DNA of 64,000 bases from Mesorhizobium sp. PAMC28654 (lineage in GTDB: Bacteria; Pseudomonadota; Alphaproteobacteria; Rhizobiales; Rhizobiaceae): contig NZ_CP085135.1 in assembly GCF_020616515.1 (NCBI RefSeq), positions 1,798,001 through 1,862,000 of the forward strand, given 5' to 3'. This document shows positions 1-9,295 of the stretch, in pieces. The first letter of the stretch is position 1. Every line of letters begins with the position of its first letter. Made by a program: the position numbers and the translations under genes. The notes beneath the pieces were generated by a model. It had not been told where the DNA came from. It did not search any database and saw only the letters and a list, made by a program, of their open reading frames with translations.

Positions 1-527
1 TTTGCGACCGTATCCAACTCGACGCCACGTCCCTTGGCACCAGCCTGCCCGAGCATCAGCGCCGTGCCCGACGGTGCGTCAACCTTATGGCGATGATGCG
101 CCTCGAATATCTCGATATCCCAGTCTTCAGGCCCGAGAGCCCTTGCCGCTCGTTCAACCAGCCCGATCAGCATGTTGAGCCCGAGCGAAAAACTACCGGA
201 GCGCACGATCGGAACGGCTTTCGATGCATTGGCAATCACGGCAAGTTCTGCGGCGTCGAAGCCCGTCGAGCCGATCACCAACGCCGGGCCGCCGCGCTCG
301 GCACAACGCCTGGCCAGATCGGCCGATGCGGCGGGTGTCGTGAAATCGATGACCACGTCGGCGACGGCAAGCGCTTCGTCCCGGCTGACCAGCCCCGCGC
401 CGCTGGCATCGGATCGATGGAAGCGAGCGACCAGCTCCAATCGGGAATCGGCTTCGACGACCTCGGCCATCTGCTGGCCCATGCGGCCCAGCGAGCCGGC
501 AATGGCGATCCTGATCGGCTGGGACAA
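1..527 (-). CDS. dapB: 4-hydroxy-tetrahydrodipicolinate reductase, 3' end cut by window edge
   Basis: DapB reduces the dehydrated HTPA intermediate with NAD(P)H in the diaminopimelate/lysine pathway, in the cytoplasm. About 175 residues of the usual 265-275 are present; the C-terminus lies outside the window. Visible are the Rossmann glycine motif [10 protein letters not shown] (residues 8-17), the DFTTP segment, and the family signature [15 protein letters not shown] near residues 142-156, which carries the catalytic histidine pair and lysine. I chose a TTG start at 527 because GGAGA lies 6 bases upstream; an in-frame ATG at 557 would add ten residues but has no clear ribosome site. It faces away from the Sel1-repeat gene, leaving about 270 bases of shared upstream DNA in which I see no further gene. 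Confidence 0.9.
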   Translation of the reverse strand, partial: MSQPIRIAIAGSLGRMGQQMAEVVEADSRLELVARFHRSDASGAGLVSRDEALAVADVVIDFTTPAASADLARRCAERGGPALVIGSTGFDAAELAVIANASKAVPIVRSGSFSLGLNMLIGLVERAARALGPEDWDIEIFEAHHRHKVDAPSGTALMLGQAGAKGRGVELDTVA

Positions 528-796
528 GGCGGCTCTCCGAAGATATCCAGGGATCATGGCCCAACCTGCCGGTTCGGAAAAGATCTCGGTCGAACAAGAA
601 GATAGAGCCAAGCTCTATCCGATTGATTCAGGCCCAGGCAATCCATGCCATCCGATCAATGGGCACGGCTCCGCCTACGCTTGCCCAGCCGCCACCCAAT
701 GAAGGCGCCACGCTCATCACCACGCGAGCAATATGCTATTTTGCTGATGTGTCCGGTCACGACGCGCCGACCGGCAATGCCTGTGGGGAGACATCA

Positions 797-3547
797 ATGC
801 TACGGCCATTGCGTATCCTGCTTGCTTCATGTCTTGTCCTCCTGCCCATCGCCAACGCCCCCTGGGCAGCCAACATGGCGTCCGAAAAGCCCGACGATGC
901 CGCCAAGAAGGCCGCGCTTGCCGAGGCGATGAAGGCCTGCGATCAGGGTGCGTCCGTTCCGCTCGACCCCGACGCCAAGGCGCCGCCGGTGCAATATGAC
1001 GAGCTCTTTCCTGCCGATTTCGACCTGACGAAGCTGCGTGTCCTGTCTGACAAATGTCAGGCGGCTATGCTTGGTGCACCGCAGGAAAAGCGATTGAAAC
1101 TGCAATGGCTGAGAATCAAGATGGCGCTCAACGAGCCGGGCCTCGTCTGGCTCGTCCCGCAGATAAAGCTGCTGGCCGATGGTGGCAGCGCCGAGGCGAA
1201 TTTCCTACTGTTCGAATTCTTCCAGATCCATCACGGCGATGCGGACGCTACGCCGCTCATCTCTCGCGACATGGCGCTCGACAGCTTGCGGAAATCGGGA
1301 GACGCCGGTCATCTCACCGCGCTGCTGACGCTACTCAACCAATATAGCCGGGGCCCGCTGCTTCGCCGAGATGCGCGCAAGGTCGTCGAAACCGCGCAAC
1401 GCATCATCGATGCGCCTGTCCAGGGCCAGACGCCCGACGAACGCGGCGCCCGGTTCCGCGCGAGCATGCCGCTGCTGATTGCCACGACCACGCTGGAACG
1501 GGATGGCTTCGCGAGCGACGAGCAGCACAAGGCTTTTGACGCGATGGAAACGGCTTCCCATGCCGGGACGGATGGCCCCGAGCGCGCGGTGCTGGCCTAC
1601 ATCAAGGCGCTGAGGCTGGGGCACGGGACGCAGCCGGACGCGACAAAAGCGCGGCAGCTTCTGGAAGCACGCGCCAGCCACGACGACTACGCCGTCCCGA
1701 TGCTGGCCGACATGCTGGCAAAAGGCGAAGGCGGCCCGGCGGATGGCAAGCGCGCCATGGCGATGCTGCGGGCCGCCAAGAATACCCCTGAGGCCGGACC
1801 GCAACTGGCAGGCCTGCTGCTGGACGGCAAACTTGTCGGCCGCCAGCCGCAGGCTGCGATCAAGCTTCTGTCCGCCTCGTTCGACCTTGACGACACCATC
1901 CGGCTTGCCGGGCTACTTTGCGATTATCCAGGCGTGCGGGTGGACAACGCGGCGGCGCTTGTAGAGCGCCTGAGCAACGGCGCGGTTGCCGGCGAGCCAG
2001 GCGCGGGACTGGCGCTGGCGCGGCTGGAACTGTCCGATGACCAGCAGTTCAAGGATGATAACCTCGCTCGGGCCATGCTGAAGCCATTGGCGGATGCGGG
2101 TGACAGAGATGCGCTCTGGCTTTACGCCGCGACGCAATATGCCAATCTTGATTCCACCAGCTATCGGCCAAGTCGTCAGGACGATGGACTGACGGACGAT
2201 GCGTTGAAAAGTCTGCTTGATGACGGCGTGACCCGGAAGGAACCACAAGCCTTCCTGCTCCTTGCCAAGCTGCTGCGGCGCGGCGTGATCTATCCGCAGG
2301 ATGACGCCAAGGCGACCGCCATGCTGATCAATGCCGCCAATCTTGGCAGCGTCGAGGCCATGGTTCTGCTCGGCGAGGCCTATGACAAAGGACTGGGCAT
2401 CGAAAAGAACCCGCGCGAGCGGCTGCATGCATGGCGCGAGGCGGCCCGGCTGGGTTCGCTCGAGGCAAGGGAAAAGATCGCCGACGCCTTCCCCTTCGAC
2501 AGTTTCGACAGGCTGATGACGCTGCGCGAGGGCGTCACCGAACGCATTGCACTCTACAATGACGGGGTTGGCAGAATGGGCGTCGGCATGCTCGGTGACG
2601 ACGCGGCAAAGGTGGAACTGGGCAGTCTGTTCTCCGGCCAGGCCTCAGCCGCCGAAACGGCGGCCGTGGCTGGCGCGGTGATGGACGCATTTCGCGCAGC
2701 ACCCGCCGGGCTCGAGGACCAGAACCTTGTCGGCATCGGCAAGGCACTGCCCGACGAGATCCGCATCGCCATCGAGACGACGCTGAAGAGCCAAGGATTT
2801 TATGCCGGCCAGCCCAAGGGATACTTCGGCCCGGATGTGCGCAACGCGTTGGCCGCCTGGGTCGATGCGAAGGGACCGCTCCCCGACGCCCCCGAAACAA
2901 CGGTTGTGGCTGGATCCCAGCCGGCGGCGCCGAAAACGGACATTGTCGCCACGGAAATACTCGGGCGCGTTCGCGACAAGGCTTTCACCTCGGCGGAGGC
3001 CGCCAAGACCCAGAAAGCGAAGCTCGCCTCCCTCAAGTTGCTGAATGTGCTCGCCCGCTACGGCGACACGGCTTCGCGCTGGGCGCTGGTGCGCAATTAT
3101 CACCAGGCGAAAATCGTGCGCAGCGTGGTGACCCCTGAGGAAATCACGCGTTACGCCTTGGATATTCTCGTGACCAGGCCCGAGGGTGTCGACAAGCCGG
3201 AATTCGAATTCATATTCAACCTGACGCAGATCGCACAGGACAGAAAAACCGCAGCCGTCGGCAACGCTACCGTCCAGGCGATCCGCGACGACCCGCGCCT
3301 GCAGGATCCGCTGACACTCGGTGGCGTGATGGGCCAGTTTGCCTTCGCGCCCGGCGCCTGCGATGCGGTGCTGGCAGCCGCCCGAAAAGCCGGCGTCGCC
3401 GATCTCGGAAGCGATGGCTGCGACGACAATACTCGTACCGCTCTTATCGCCTTCGGCAAAAGCAAAGGCGCGACGGGCGTGGACGCCGCCGCACGCAAGG
3501 CGGCAGCCGAAGAAATCAAGACATTGGATGCGCAGGCGGCGAAGTAA
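797..3547 (+). CDS. secreted Sel1-repeat / peptidoglycan-binding-like protein
   Basis: A 916-residue protein with an N-terminal signal peptide (hydrophobic residues about 5-22, then AWAAN). Most of the chain consists of TPR-like Sel1 helices; the clearest full repeat lies near residues 513-560 (SVEAMVLLGEAYDKG followed by a second helix pair). A segment near 658-695 (QGFYAGQPKGYFGPDVRNAL) resembles a PG_binding_1 domain, and a similar short unit with two cysteines recurs near 838-890. ATG 797 is preferred over the longer upstream reading because GGGGAG lies 6 bases before it and a good signal peptide follows directly. Sel1 proteins are usually scaffolds in envelope or signalling processes; a periplasmic, wall-associated role is inference. 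It converges with the antiporter gene, 22 bases apart. Confidence 0.75.
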   Translation: MLRPLRILLASCLVLLPIANAPWAANMASEKPDDAAKKAALAEAMKACDQGASVPLDPDAKAPPVQYDELFPADFDLTKLRVLSDKCQAAMLGAPQEKRLKLQWLRIKMALNEPGLVWLVPQIKLLADGGSAEANFLLFEFFQIHHGDADATPLISRDMALDSLRKSGDAGHLTALLTLLNQYSRGPLLRRDARKVVETAQRIIDAPVQGQTPDERGARFRASMPLLIATTTLERDGFASDEQHKAFDAMETASHAGTDGPERAVLAYIKALRLGHGTQPDATKARQLLEARASHDDYAVPMLADMLAKGEGGPADGKRAMAMLRAAKNTPEAGPQLAGLLLDGKLVGRQPQAAIKLLSASFDLDDTIRLAGLLCDYPGVRVDNAAALVERLSNGAVAGEPGAGLALARLELSDDQQFKDDNLARAMLKPLADAGDRDALWLYAATQYANLDSTSYRPSRQDDGLTDDALKSLLDDGVTRKEPQAFLLLAKLLRRGVIYPQDDAKATAMLINAANLGSVEAMVLLGEAYDKGLGIEKNPRERLHAWREAARLGSLEAREKIADAFPFDSFDRLMTLREGVTERIALYNDGVGRMGVGMLGDDAAKVELGSLFSGQASAAETAAVAGAVMDAFRAAPAGLEDQNLVGIGKALPDEIRIAIETTLKSQGFYAGQPKGYFGPDVRNALAAWVDAKGPLPDAPETTVVAGSQPAAPKTDIVATEILGRVRDKAFTSAEAAKTQKAKLASLKLLNVLARYGDTASRWALVRNYHQAKIVRSVVTPEEITRYALDILVTRPEGVDKPEFEFIFNLTQIAQDRKTAAVGNATVQAIRDDPRLQDPLTLGGVMGQFAFAPGACDAVLAAARKAGVADLGSDGCDDNTRTALIAFGKSKGATGVDAAARKAAAEEIKTLDAQAAK

Positions 3548-3569
3548 TCAACTCAACGCCACTCCCAAC

Positions 3570-5882
3570 TTATGCGGCCACGGGCTCGACACCGGCATCG
3601 GCCCGCTTGATGCGCTCGCTGGCCAGGAGCACGATCGGGCAATTGCATGACGCCACAACGGCTGTCGCCGTATCACCGAAAAACAGCTCTTCGCCTGGTC
3701 GTTGAGTGACGCCCATGACGATCATGGCGGCATTTTTTGAGGCCTCCCTGACAATCGCCTTGTCGGGATTGGTACGTGTGCGAATTGCAGTGTCGACGGG
3801 AACGCCATAGCGGTCGGCCAAATCGGCTATGTCCTTGAGAACGGCCTCTTCGCGGCGATGCGAAACAGAGGTCGACCTTCCGCCTCCGGCAGCGCCTTGC
3901 GAGACATATAGAACCTTGACCCTTGCCTGATGGGAGCGCGCCAGCGCCAGCGCGAAATCGGCGGCACGGCGCGACACTTCCGTGCCATTGACCGGAACGA
4001 GAATGCTGGTTCCCGCGCTCAGCGTCGGCATCTTGGTCGCGCCGCTGGCTCCGTTCAGAACCAGGCAAAGCGGTCCGTCAAAACCTTCGGTGATCTCATT
4101 GAGTGCTTTCGTGAACGACCTCTTTTCTGTCAGGACATCCTCAAGGCCTATCAGCAGCATGCCATAGCCCTTGCGTGCTTCCTGAGCGATGGTCTCGCGC
4201 GTCGCCTGGGATTCGGTGCGTGCCGTCAGATGCACCTTTTCCACAAGCGTGTCTTCGGTCTGCTTGACCGCCCTGGCGCTCTTTTCCGCCCCTTTCTTGA
4301 TTTCCTTCAGCGTGCCGTCCGGCACCCTCGCATCTTCGGGCCTTGCGAGGTGACCATCCCTCAGCCGCAGCAAGGTGGTGGGCATGCCGCTGCCACCGCC
4401 AACCAGCCCCGCGAGGTAGGCGGTGAACTTGCCGATCCGGCTGTCGTCGACCAGCACAAGCAACCGCTCCAGTTTCGAGACGAAGCCACGTTCGTCCAAT
4501 GTCTCGCGTTCGACGCGCTGCTTTTCGGCGTGCCCAACCGGCAAGCGGCCCAGCGCCCAGCGCAACATAGGCGGCATGGCCAGTGTGGTGAGCACCGCCA
4601 TGGTGACGATCATGGTGAAGAGGTTGTGCGAGAGAATGTTCATCGACAGGCCGATGCTGGCGACGATGACCTCGGTCGAGCCGCGCGCGTTCATCGCGCT
4701 GCCCACAGCGGTGGCCTCCTTGATCGACATTCCGGCAAGCTTGCCGCCGATGAACGCGCCGCCGAACTTGCCGACACTGGCAATGACGACAAGACACACC
4801 GTGAGCATGGCCAGCGTCGGGTTGGCAAGCACGGTCAGGTCGGCCGAGAGCCCGGCCATGCCAAAGAAGATCGGCATGAACAGCGCGGTGATGACGCCGC
4901 GAAGCTGCTCCTCGATATGGCCTGAAAGAATGGGCGACTCGCCGACCAGTATGCCCGCGACGAAGGCGCCGAGTACGGTGTGCACACCGATCAGATTGGT
5001 GATCAGCGCCATCACCCCCATGATGACGATTATCATGGTGATAACAGCATATTCGCCGCGGAACGTGTCATTGGTCCAGCGGATCAAGGTGAAGACAAGA
5101 CGCCGGCCGATGGTGAAGGCGAACACCATGAACAGAGCGACCTCCGCAACCGTCGTTAGCAGAGGCACCAATTGCACTTGGCCGTTGGTGGCAATGCCGA
5201 AGGTAATGGCGATGATCAGCCAGCCGATCGTGTCCTCGATGATCGCCGAGGAGATGATGACCTGGCCGAGGTTGCGGCGCATGAAGTTCATCTCACGCAC
5301 CACCATGGCGACGATCTTGACCGACGAGATGGAAAGCGCGGTGCCGAGGAACAGCCCGGCGACAACGCGTTGCGTCGGGTCGGGCAGCAAACTGTCGGGA
5401 AGGAACTGCGCCAGCGCGAAGCCGCAGACAAAGGGCACGACGACGCCGGTGATCGAGATGGAAAAACAGGCGGCGCCAACCCTGCGCACCAGGCGCAAAT
5501 CCGTTTCCATGCCGGTCAGCAGAAGCAGCATGAGGATACCCAGTTGCGAGACCGCATCCATCATACTCTTCTGCGCGGGGTCGCCCGGGAAGATCAGATG
5601 CTGCGCGGATGGCCACAGCCAGCCGAAAAGCGACGGGCCAAGCAGGATACCGCCGATCAGCTGACCCATGATCGCGGGCTGTCCGTAACGCTGTAGGACT
5701 TCGCCCAAGCCACGCCCCACGACCAGCAGAAGGACGATCTGGGCGACAAAAATCCCTTCTCCCGAGCCACCCATGCCCGACGTATGGCCGGTCTCGGCTC
5801 CCCAGGCGCCGGTTGCAAACGCGGCGACCAATGCCCCCAGCAGAAGCGGGGCGAAGGATCGGGTCGACGTATGGGAAATCAT
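3570..5882 (-). CDS. cation:proton antiporter (CPA2 type) with C-terminal universal-stress domain
   Basis: A 770-residue inner-membrane exchanger. After a hydrophobic leader come about a dozen membrane segments (residues 40-430) with Na_H_Exchanger features such as the TGMETDLR segment and the GVHTVLGAFVAG stretch. Residues about 450-600 form a charged linker. Residues about 615-760 resemble a UspA domain, with a G-x2-G-x9-G(S/T)-like nucleotide motif in GVTQRPGEELFFGDTATA. Kef antiporters carry a TrkA-N domain here instead, so regulation probably differs. The start at 5882 is preferred to 5900 because GGTGAGG sits just upstream of it. The ion (K+ or Na+) cannot be read from the sequence. Confidence 0.82.
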   Translation of the reverse strand: MISHTSTRSFAPLLLGALVAAFATGAWGAETGHTSGMGGSGEGIFVAQIVLLLVVGRGLGEVLQRYGQPAIMGQLIGGILLGPSLFGWLWPSAQHLIFPGDPAQKSMMDAVSQLGILMLLLLTGMETDLRLVRRVGAACFSISITGVVVPFVCGFALAQFLPDSLLPDPTQRVVAGLFLGTALSISSVKIVAMVVREMNFMRRNLGQVIISSAIIEDTIGWLIIAITFGIATNGQVQLVPLLTTVAEVALFMVFAFTIGRRLVFTLIRWTNDTFRGEYAVITMIIVIMGVMALITNLIGVHTVLGAFVAGILVGESPILSGHIEEQLRGVITALFMPIFFGMAGLSADLTVLANPTLAMLTVCLVVIASVGKFGGAFIGGKLAGMSIKEATAVGSAMNARGSTEVIVASIGLSMNILSHNLFTMIVTMAVLTTLAMPPMLRWALGRLPVGHAEKQRVERETLDERGFVSKLERLLVLVDDSRIGKFTAYLAGLVGGGSGMPTTLLRLRDGHLARPEDARVPDGTLKEIKKGAEKSARAVKQTEDTLVEKVHLTARTESQATRETIAQEARKGYGMLLIGLEDVLTEKRSFTKALNEITEGFDGPLCLVLNGASGATKMPTLSAGTSILVPVNGTEVSRRAADFALALARSHQARVKVLYVSQGAAGGGRSTSVSHRREEAVLKDIADLADRYGVPVDTAIRTRTNPDKAIVREASKNAAMIVMGVTQRPGEELFFGDTATAVVASCNCPIVLLASERIKRADAGVEPVAA

Positions 5883-6041
5883 CAAGCCCTCACCGCACAA
5901 TGCGCGTGTCGCAGTAACGCGCGACGCGCCGTTGCGTTGCGGTTCCAGATGCGTATCGAGGAAAGAGTTTGGCTGATCACTCCCAATCGCGAGGGCTGCA
6001 ATCAGGCAGCGTAATCAGCGTGACGATGTTGACGGGCACCG

Positions 6042-6845
6042 TCAGTGGCTAGCGGTCTTCACCATCACCCCGGCAATCTCCTTGAACAATTTTGCCGCGA
6101 CAATCGCGGTCAGGTTGGAGATGTCGCAGCGAGGATTATATTCAACGATATCAGCGACCACGATGGGCTGGCTGATGGTCTGAATCAAATTGATCACCTG
6201 GCGGGTCGACAGGCCGCCGGGTTCCCGGTGCGACACGCCGGGCGCAAAGGCGGGGTCGAGACCGTCGAGGTCCATCGAGATGTAGACGGGCGTCGTGATG
6301 TCTAGCCGCAAGGTCTCGCTGAAATGGCTGGCCTCGATCACCTCGACGCCGAACCGCTTGAACTGGTCGCGATGGTGATCGTTGACGGTGCGCAGTCCCA
6401 CTTGAATCAGACGATCAGCGAGCCGCTCCTCCATGATCCGGGCAAACGGCGAGGTATGGGAGCGCGGGTTGCCCTGATAGGCGTGATAGATATCGGGGTG
6501 GGCGTCGATATGCAGGATCGTCAGGCTGGGGTGACGCCGGCGCACGGCACGCAGGATCGGATAGGAGATGGCATGGTCGCCGCCGAGACAGATCAGCGGA
6601 TCGCCCGGCTCCATGGCATGCCCAACCTCACGTTCGATCAGGTCCCATGGATCGCCGGCGCCGAACTCGATATCGCCATGATCGACCAGCCTGCCGACGG
6701 CGCCAAGGTCAATGCCGGTTTCACTCCACATGCTGTACGCGTCGGAGTGCAGTTCCCAGCGGATATGGGCAGGCGCTTCAGCGGCACCTTTCATGAAGGA
6801 GGAATTGTCGTCGTGGGGAACTCCCAGAATGGAGATCTTGGCCAT
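6042..6845 (-). CDS. speB: agmatinase / ureohydrolase family protein
   Basis: A 267-residue member of the binuclear-manganese ureohydrolase fold, which hydrolyses guanidino compounds to urea plus an amine. All metal motifs are present: GGDHAIS (88-94), DAHPD (114-118) and MDLDGLDPAFAPG (191-203). Agmatinase (agmatine to putrescine and urea) is the commonest assignment for rhizobial proteins of this type, but guanidinobutyrase or another guanidino hydrolase cannot be excluded by eye. A strong AAGGGGG ribosome site lies about 9 bases before the ATG. The gene stands alone, about 100 bases beyond the start-distal end of the molybdopterin oxidoreductase gene on the same strand. Confidence 0.8.
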   Translation of the reverse strand: MAKISILGVPHDDNSSFMKGAAEAPAHIRWELHSDAYSMWSETGIDLGAVGRLVDHGDIEFGAGDPWDLIEREVGHAMEPGDPLICLGGDHAISYPILRAVRRRHPSLTILHIDAHPDIYHAYQGNPRSHTSPFARIMEERLADRLIQVGLRTVNDHHRDQFKRFGVEVIEASHFSETLRLDITTPVYISMDLDGLDPAFAPGVSHREPGGLSTRQVINLIQTISQPIVVADIVEYNPRCDISNLTAIVAAKLFKEIAGVMVKTASH

Positions 6846-6953
6846 GGTCAGCGTCCCCCTTGCAGTACTTGATATCTCTCACGCCGAGCGCGGTGTTGCG
6901 GGAGCCACTTCAATGGCCAGCAGCGCGATTCCGCTTAGCCATTGAACCAGTGC

Positions 6954-9062
6954 TCATCGCGCCGCGCGCAGCCAGACCTTGTTGTCGTGGAAGGCGGCGC
7001 CGCCATAGGGCGCCGGTGCGTCCGCGCCGGTCAAGACATTGATGCCCTCGCCGCGCTCATGAGCGCTGTTTGGCCAGATGCCTTCGGCGATCACGACGCC
7101 ACGCTTGATGCCGTTGAACAGCTTTGCATGCAGCACCACTTCGCCGCGCGTGTTGCCGATCTCGACGCGGTCGCCGTCCGCCAGACCGTGGGCCGCTGCA
7201 TCGTCGGGATGCAGCAGGAGCTCAGGACGACCTTCCTTGGCCTTCGACACCGGCGTTTCCAAAAAGGTCGAATTTAGGAAATTGCGCGCCGGCGATGTCG
7301 TCAGCCGGAACGGATGCTTCTCATCCGCTACCTCGATCAGGTCGACATGGTCGGGGAATTCCGGCAGTCGCTCGACCGGGCCGAACAGGCCCATGCTCTT
7401 CGGTGGCCGGTTTGGTGCCGCCTGCCCGCTCCAGTCGGCTCGGAAACGGAATTTTCCATCCGCATGGCCAAAGCCCTTGATGAAGTGTGCCGCCTCGAAA
7501 TCCGGCTGCAGGTCGATCCACTTGTCTTCCTTCAGGCTGTCGAAGCTGCCCAGCCCGCGCTTGCCCAGGATAATGTCGATATGCTGCTGCTCGCTCAGTC
7601 CGAACCCCGGACGGTCGGCGACGCCGAGTCGTCCAGCCAGTTCCTCGATGACGAAATGGTTGGTCCGCGGCCCTTCCGGCGGCTCGATCAGCTTGGGTCC
7701 CAGCGTGATGTGCTGGTTGCCGCCGCCCTTGTAGATATCGTCGTGTTCAAGAAACATCGTCGCCGGCAACACGACATCGGCGAGTTTTGCGGTGTCGGTC
7801 ATGAACTGCTCGTGCACGCAGGTGAACAGGTCGTCACGCAGGAAACCCTGCTTAACCAACCGCTGTTCCGGAGCGACATTCGCCGGATTGGTGTTCTGGA
7901 TCAGCATCGCCGTCACCGGCGGCCCGCCGAAAAGCGCATCCGCGGCACCCGTCAGCACCGGGCCGGTACGCGACTGGTCGAGATAGCGGATACTGGGATC
8001 GCGCATCTTCGAGCCTTCCAGCACATCCTGGTTGAGCTTGAAGATGCCGGAATTGGAGTGGAAAGCGCCGCCGCCTTCATATTGCCAGGCGCCGGTAACA
8101 GCGGCTATAGAGGCGGCCGCGTGCATGTTGACCGAGCCGTTGCGCTGGCGCGCGAAGCCATAGCCGAGGCGGAAATAGGTTTTCTTCGTCGTGCCGACGA
8201 GGCGGGCGAAGGCCTCGATCTCCGCGACCGTCAAACCGGTGATGCAAGCCGCCCACTCCGGCGTGCGGGTGAGCAGATGCGCTTCGAGCCCCTTCGGGTC
8301 GTCCGTGTATTTTTCGAGATAGGCGCGGTCGGCCATGCCTTCCCTGAACAGCACATGCATGACGGCACAAGCCAGCGCACCATCCGTGCCCGGCTTCAGC
8401 ACAAGGCCGAGGTCGGCCTGCTTCATGGTCGCGTTTTCATAGACGTCGATGACGACGATCTTGGCGCCGCGCTCCTTGCGCGCCTTGATGGCGTGGGTCA
8501 TCACATTGACCTGGGTGACGACGGCATTGGTGCCCCAGATCACCACGCAGTCCGATTTCGCCATCTCGCGCGGGTCGGGACCGCGCAGCGCGCCGGCGCC
8601 CATCATCCAACCGGTCCAGGCGAGATTGGTGCAGATCGATCCGAAGAAACCCGAATATTTCTTGGCGTGGCGCAGCCGGTCTATGCCATCACGCTGCACG
8701 AGCCCCATCGTGCCGGCATAGTAGTACGGCCACACCGTCTCCGAGCCGTATTTCTCTTCAGCCGCGACGAACTTTTCGGCAACAAGGTCGAGCGCGGCTT
8801 CCCAGCTTGCTTCCTTCCACAAGCCGTCACCCTTGGCGCCGGCCCGCACCAGCGGCTTCAGCAGCCGGTCGGGGTGATGGACGCGGTCGGCGTAACGGGC
8901 AACCTTGGCGCAGATGACACCAGCCGTATACGTATTGGCCTTGGCGCCATGGACGCGGCCGATGCGGTTGCCATCAAGCAACTCGACCTCGAGCGCGCAG
9001 GTCGACGGGCAATCATGCGGACAGGCCGAATGGCCGATGCGAAGCTTGGCGTGCTGGTTCAT
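6954..9062 (-). CDS. molybdopterin oxidoreductase, DMSO-reductase superfamily
   Basis: A 702-residue molybdenum-bis-MGD enzyme. The N-terminus carries four cysteines for a [4Fe-4S] cluster (C14, C18, C22, C51: CPHDCPSTC, then GVIC). A central FdhF-like catalytic body and a C-terminal molydopterin-binding domain (TTSPARNFLNSTF and the HPDDAAAHGLADGD region) follow. No twin-arginine signal is seen, so it is probably cytoplasmic; no partner subunit gene is adjacent. The electron donor and substrate cannot be assigned. ATG 9062 is used because the longer form starts at TTG 9086 and adds only eight unlikely residues. The moaD-moaE pair 17 kb away supplies a step of cofactor synthesis but is not linked. 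Confidence 0.82.
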   Translation of the reverse strand: MNQHAKLRIGHSACPHDCPSTCALEVELLDGNRIGRVHGAKANTYTAGVICAKVARYADRVHHPDRLLKPLVRAGAKGDGLWKEASWEAALDLVAEKFVAAEEKYGSETVWPYYYAGTMGLVQRDGIDRLRHAKKYSGFFGSICTNLAWTGWMMGAGALRGPDPREMAKSDCVVIWGTNAVVTQVNVMTHAIKARKERGAKIVVIDVYENATMKQADLGLVLKPGTDGALACAVMHVLFREGMADRAYLEKYTDDPKGLEAHLLTRTPEWAACITGLTVAEIEAFARLVGTTKKTYFRLGYGFARQRNGSVNMHAAASIAAVTGAWQYEGGGAFHSNSGIFKLNQDVLEGSKMRDPSIRYLDQSRTGPVLTGAADALFGGPPVTAMLIQNTNPANVAPEQRLVKQGFLRDDLFTCVHEQFMTDTAKLADVVLPATMFLEHDDIYKGGGNQHITLGPKLIEPPEGPRTNHFVIEELAGRLGVADRPGFGLSEQQHIDIILGKRGLGSFDSLKEDKWIDLQPDFEAAHFIKGFGHADGKFRFRADWSGQAAPNRPPKSMGLFGPVERLPEFPDHVDLIEVADEKHPFRLTTSPARNFLNSTFLETPVSKAKEGRPELLLHPDDAAAHGLADGDRVEIGNTRGEVVLHAKLFNGIKRGVVIAEGIWPNSAHERGEGINVLTGADAPAPYGGAAFHDNKVWLRAAR

Positions 9063-9116
9063 GGGAGCATGTCTAGCGGGTTTCAAAGGGCGCGTGTAGG
9101 ACCAGATGATTAGCCA

Positions 9117-9287
9117 ATCTCCCCACTTGCGGGGGAGTTGTCCGGTAGGACAGAGGGGCGCGCAAGGGATCGCGACCTATCTTTTCGTTTCCGGAAGCCG
9201 GCGGTAGGTAGTTGCAGAAAGGCTGACAGGTTGGCGGGACAGCGCCCCCCTCTGCCCTGCCGGGCATCTCCCCCACCAGGGGGAGAT
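9117..9287. repeat. large imperfect inverted repeat, RIME-like intergenic element
   Basis: Two arms of about 46 bases (9117-9162 and 9241-9287) are inverted copies of one another at roughly 85 percent identity by eye. Each arm contains its own small palindrome (CTCCCC...GGGGAG) followed by a GGACAGAGGGG-type stretch. About 78 bases separate the arms. The layout resembles the rhizobial intergenic mosaic element class (RIME), known as dispersed non-coding repeats. It fills the gap between the ABC-F stop and the molybdopterin oxidoreductase start. Family membership is by resemblance only. Confidence 0.65.
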
Positions 9288-9295
9288 TACGTTCT

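Noticed and set aside
4423..5664. Long plus-strand reading antisense to the antiporter
   Set aside because: Mirror frame of a conserved transporter in GC-rich DNA, with no family features or ribosome site.
7314..9113. 599-codon plus-strand reading over the molybdopterin oxidoreductase
   Set aside because: Antisense shadow rich in Arg, His and Asp; the minus strand carries the recognised protein.
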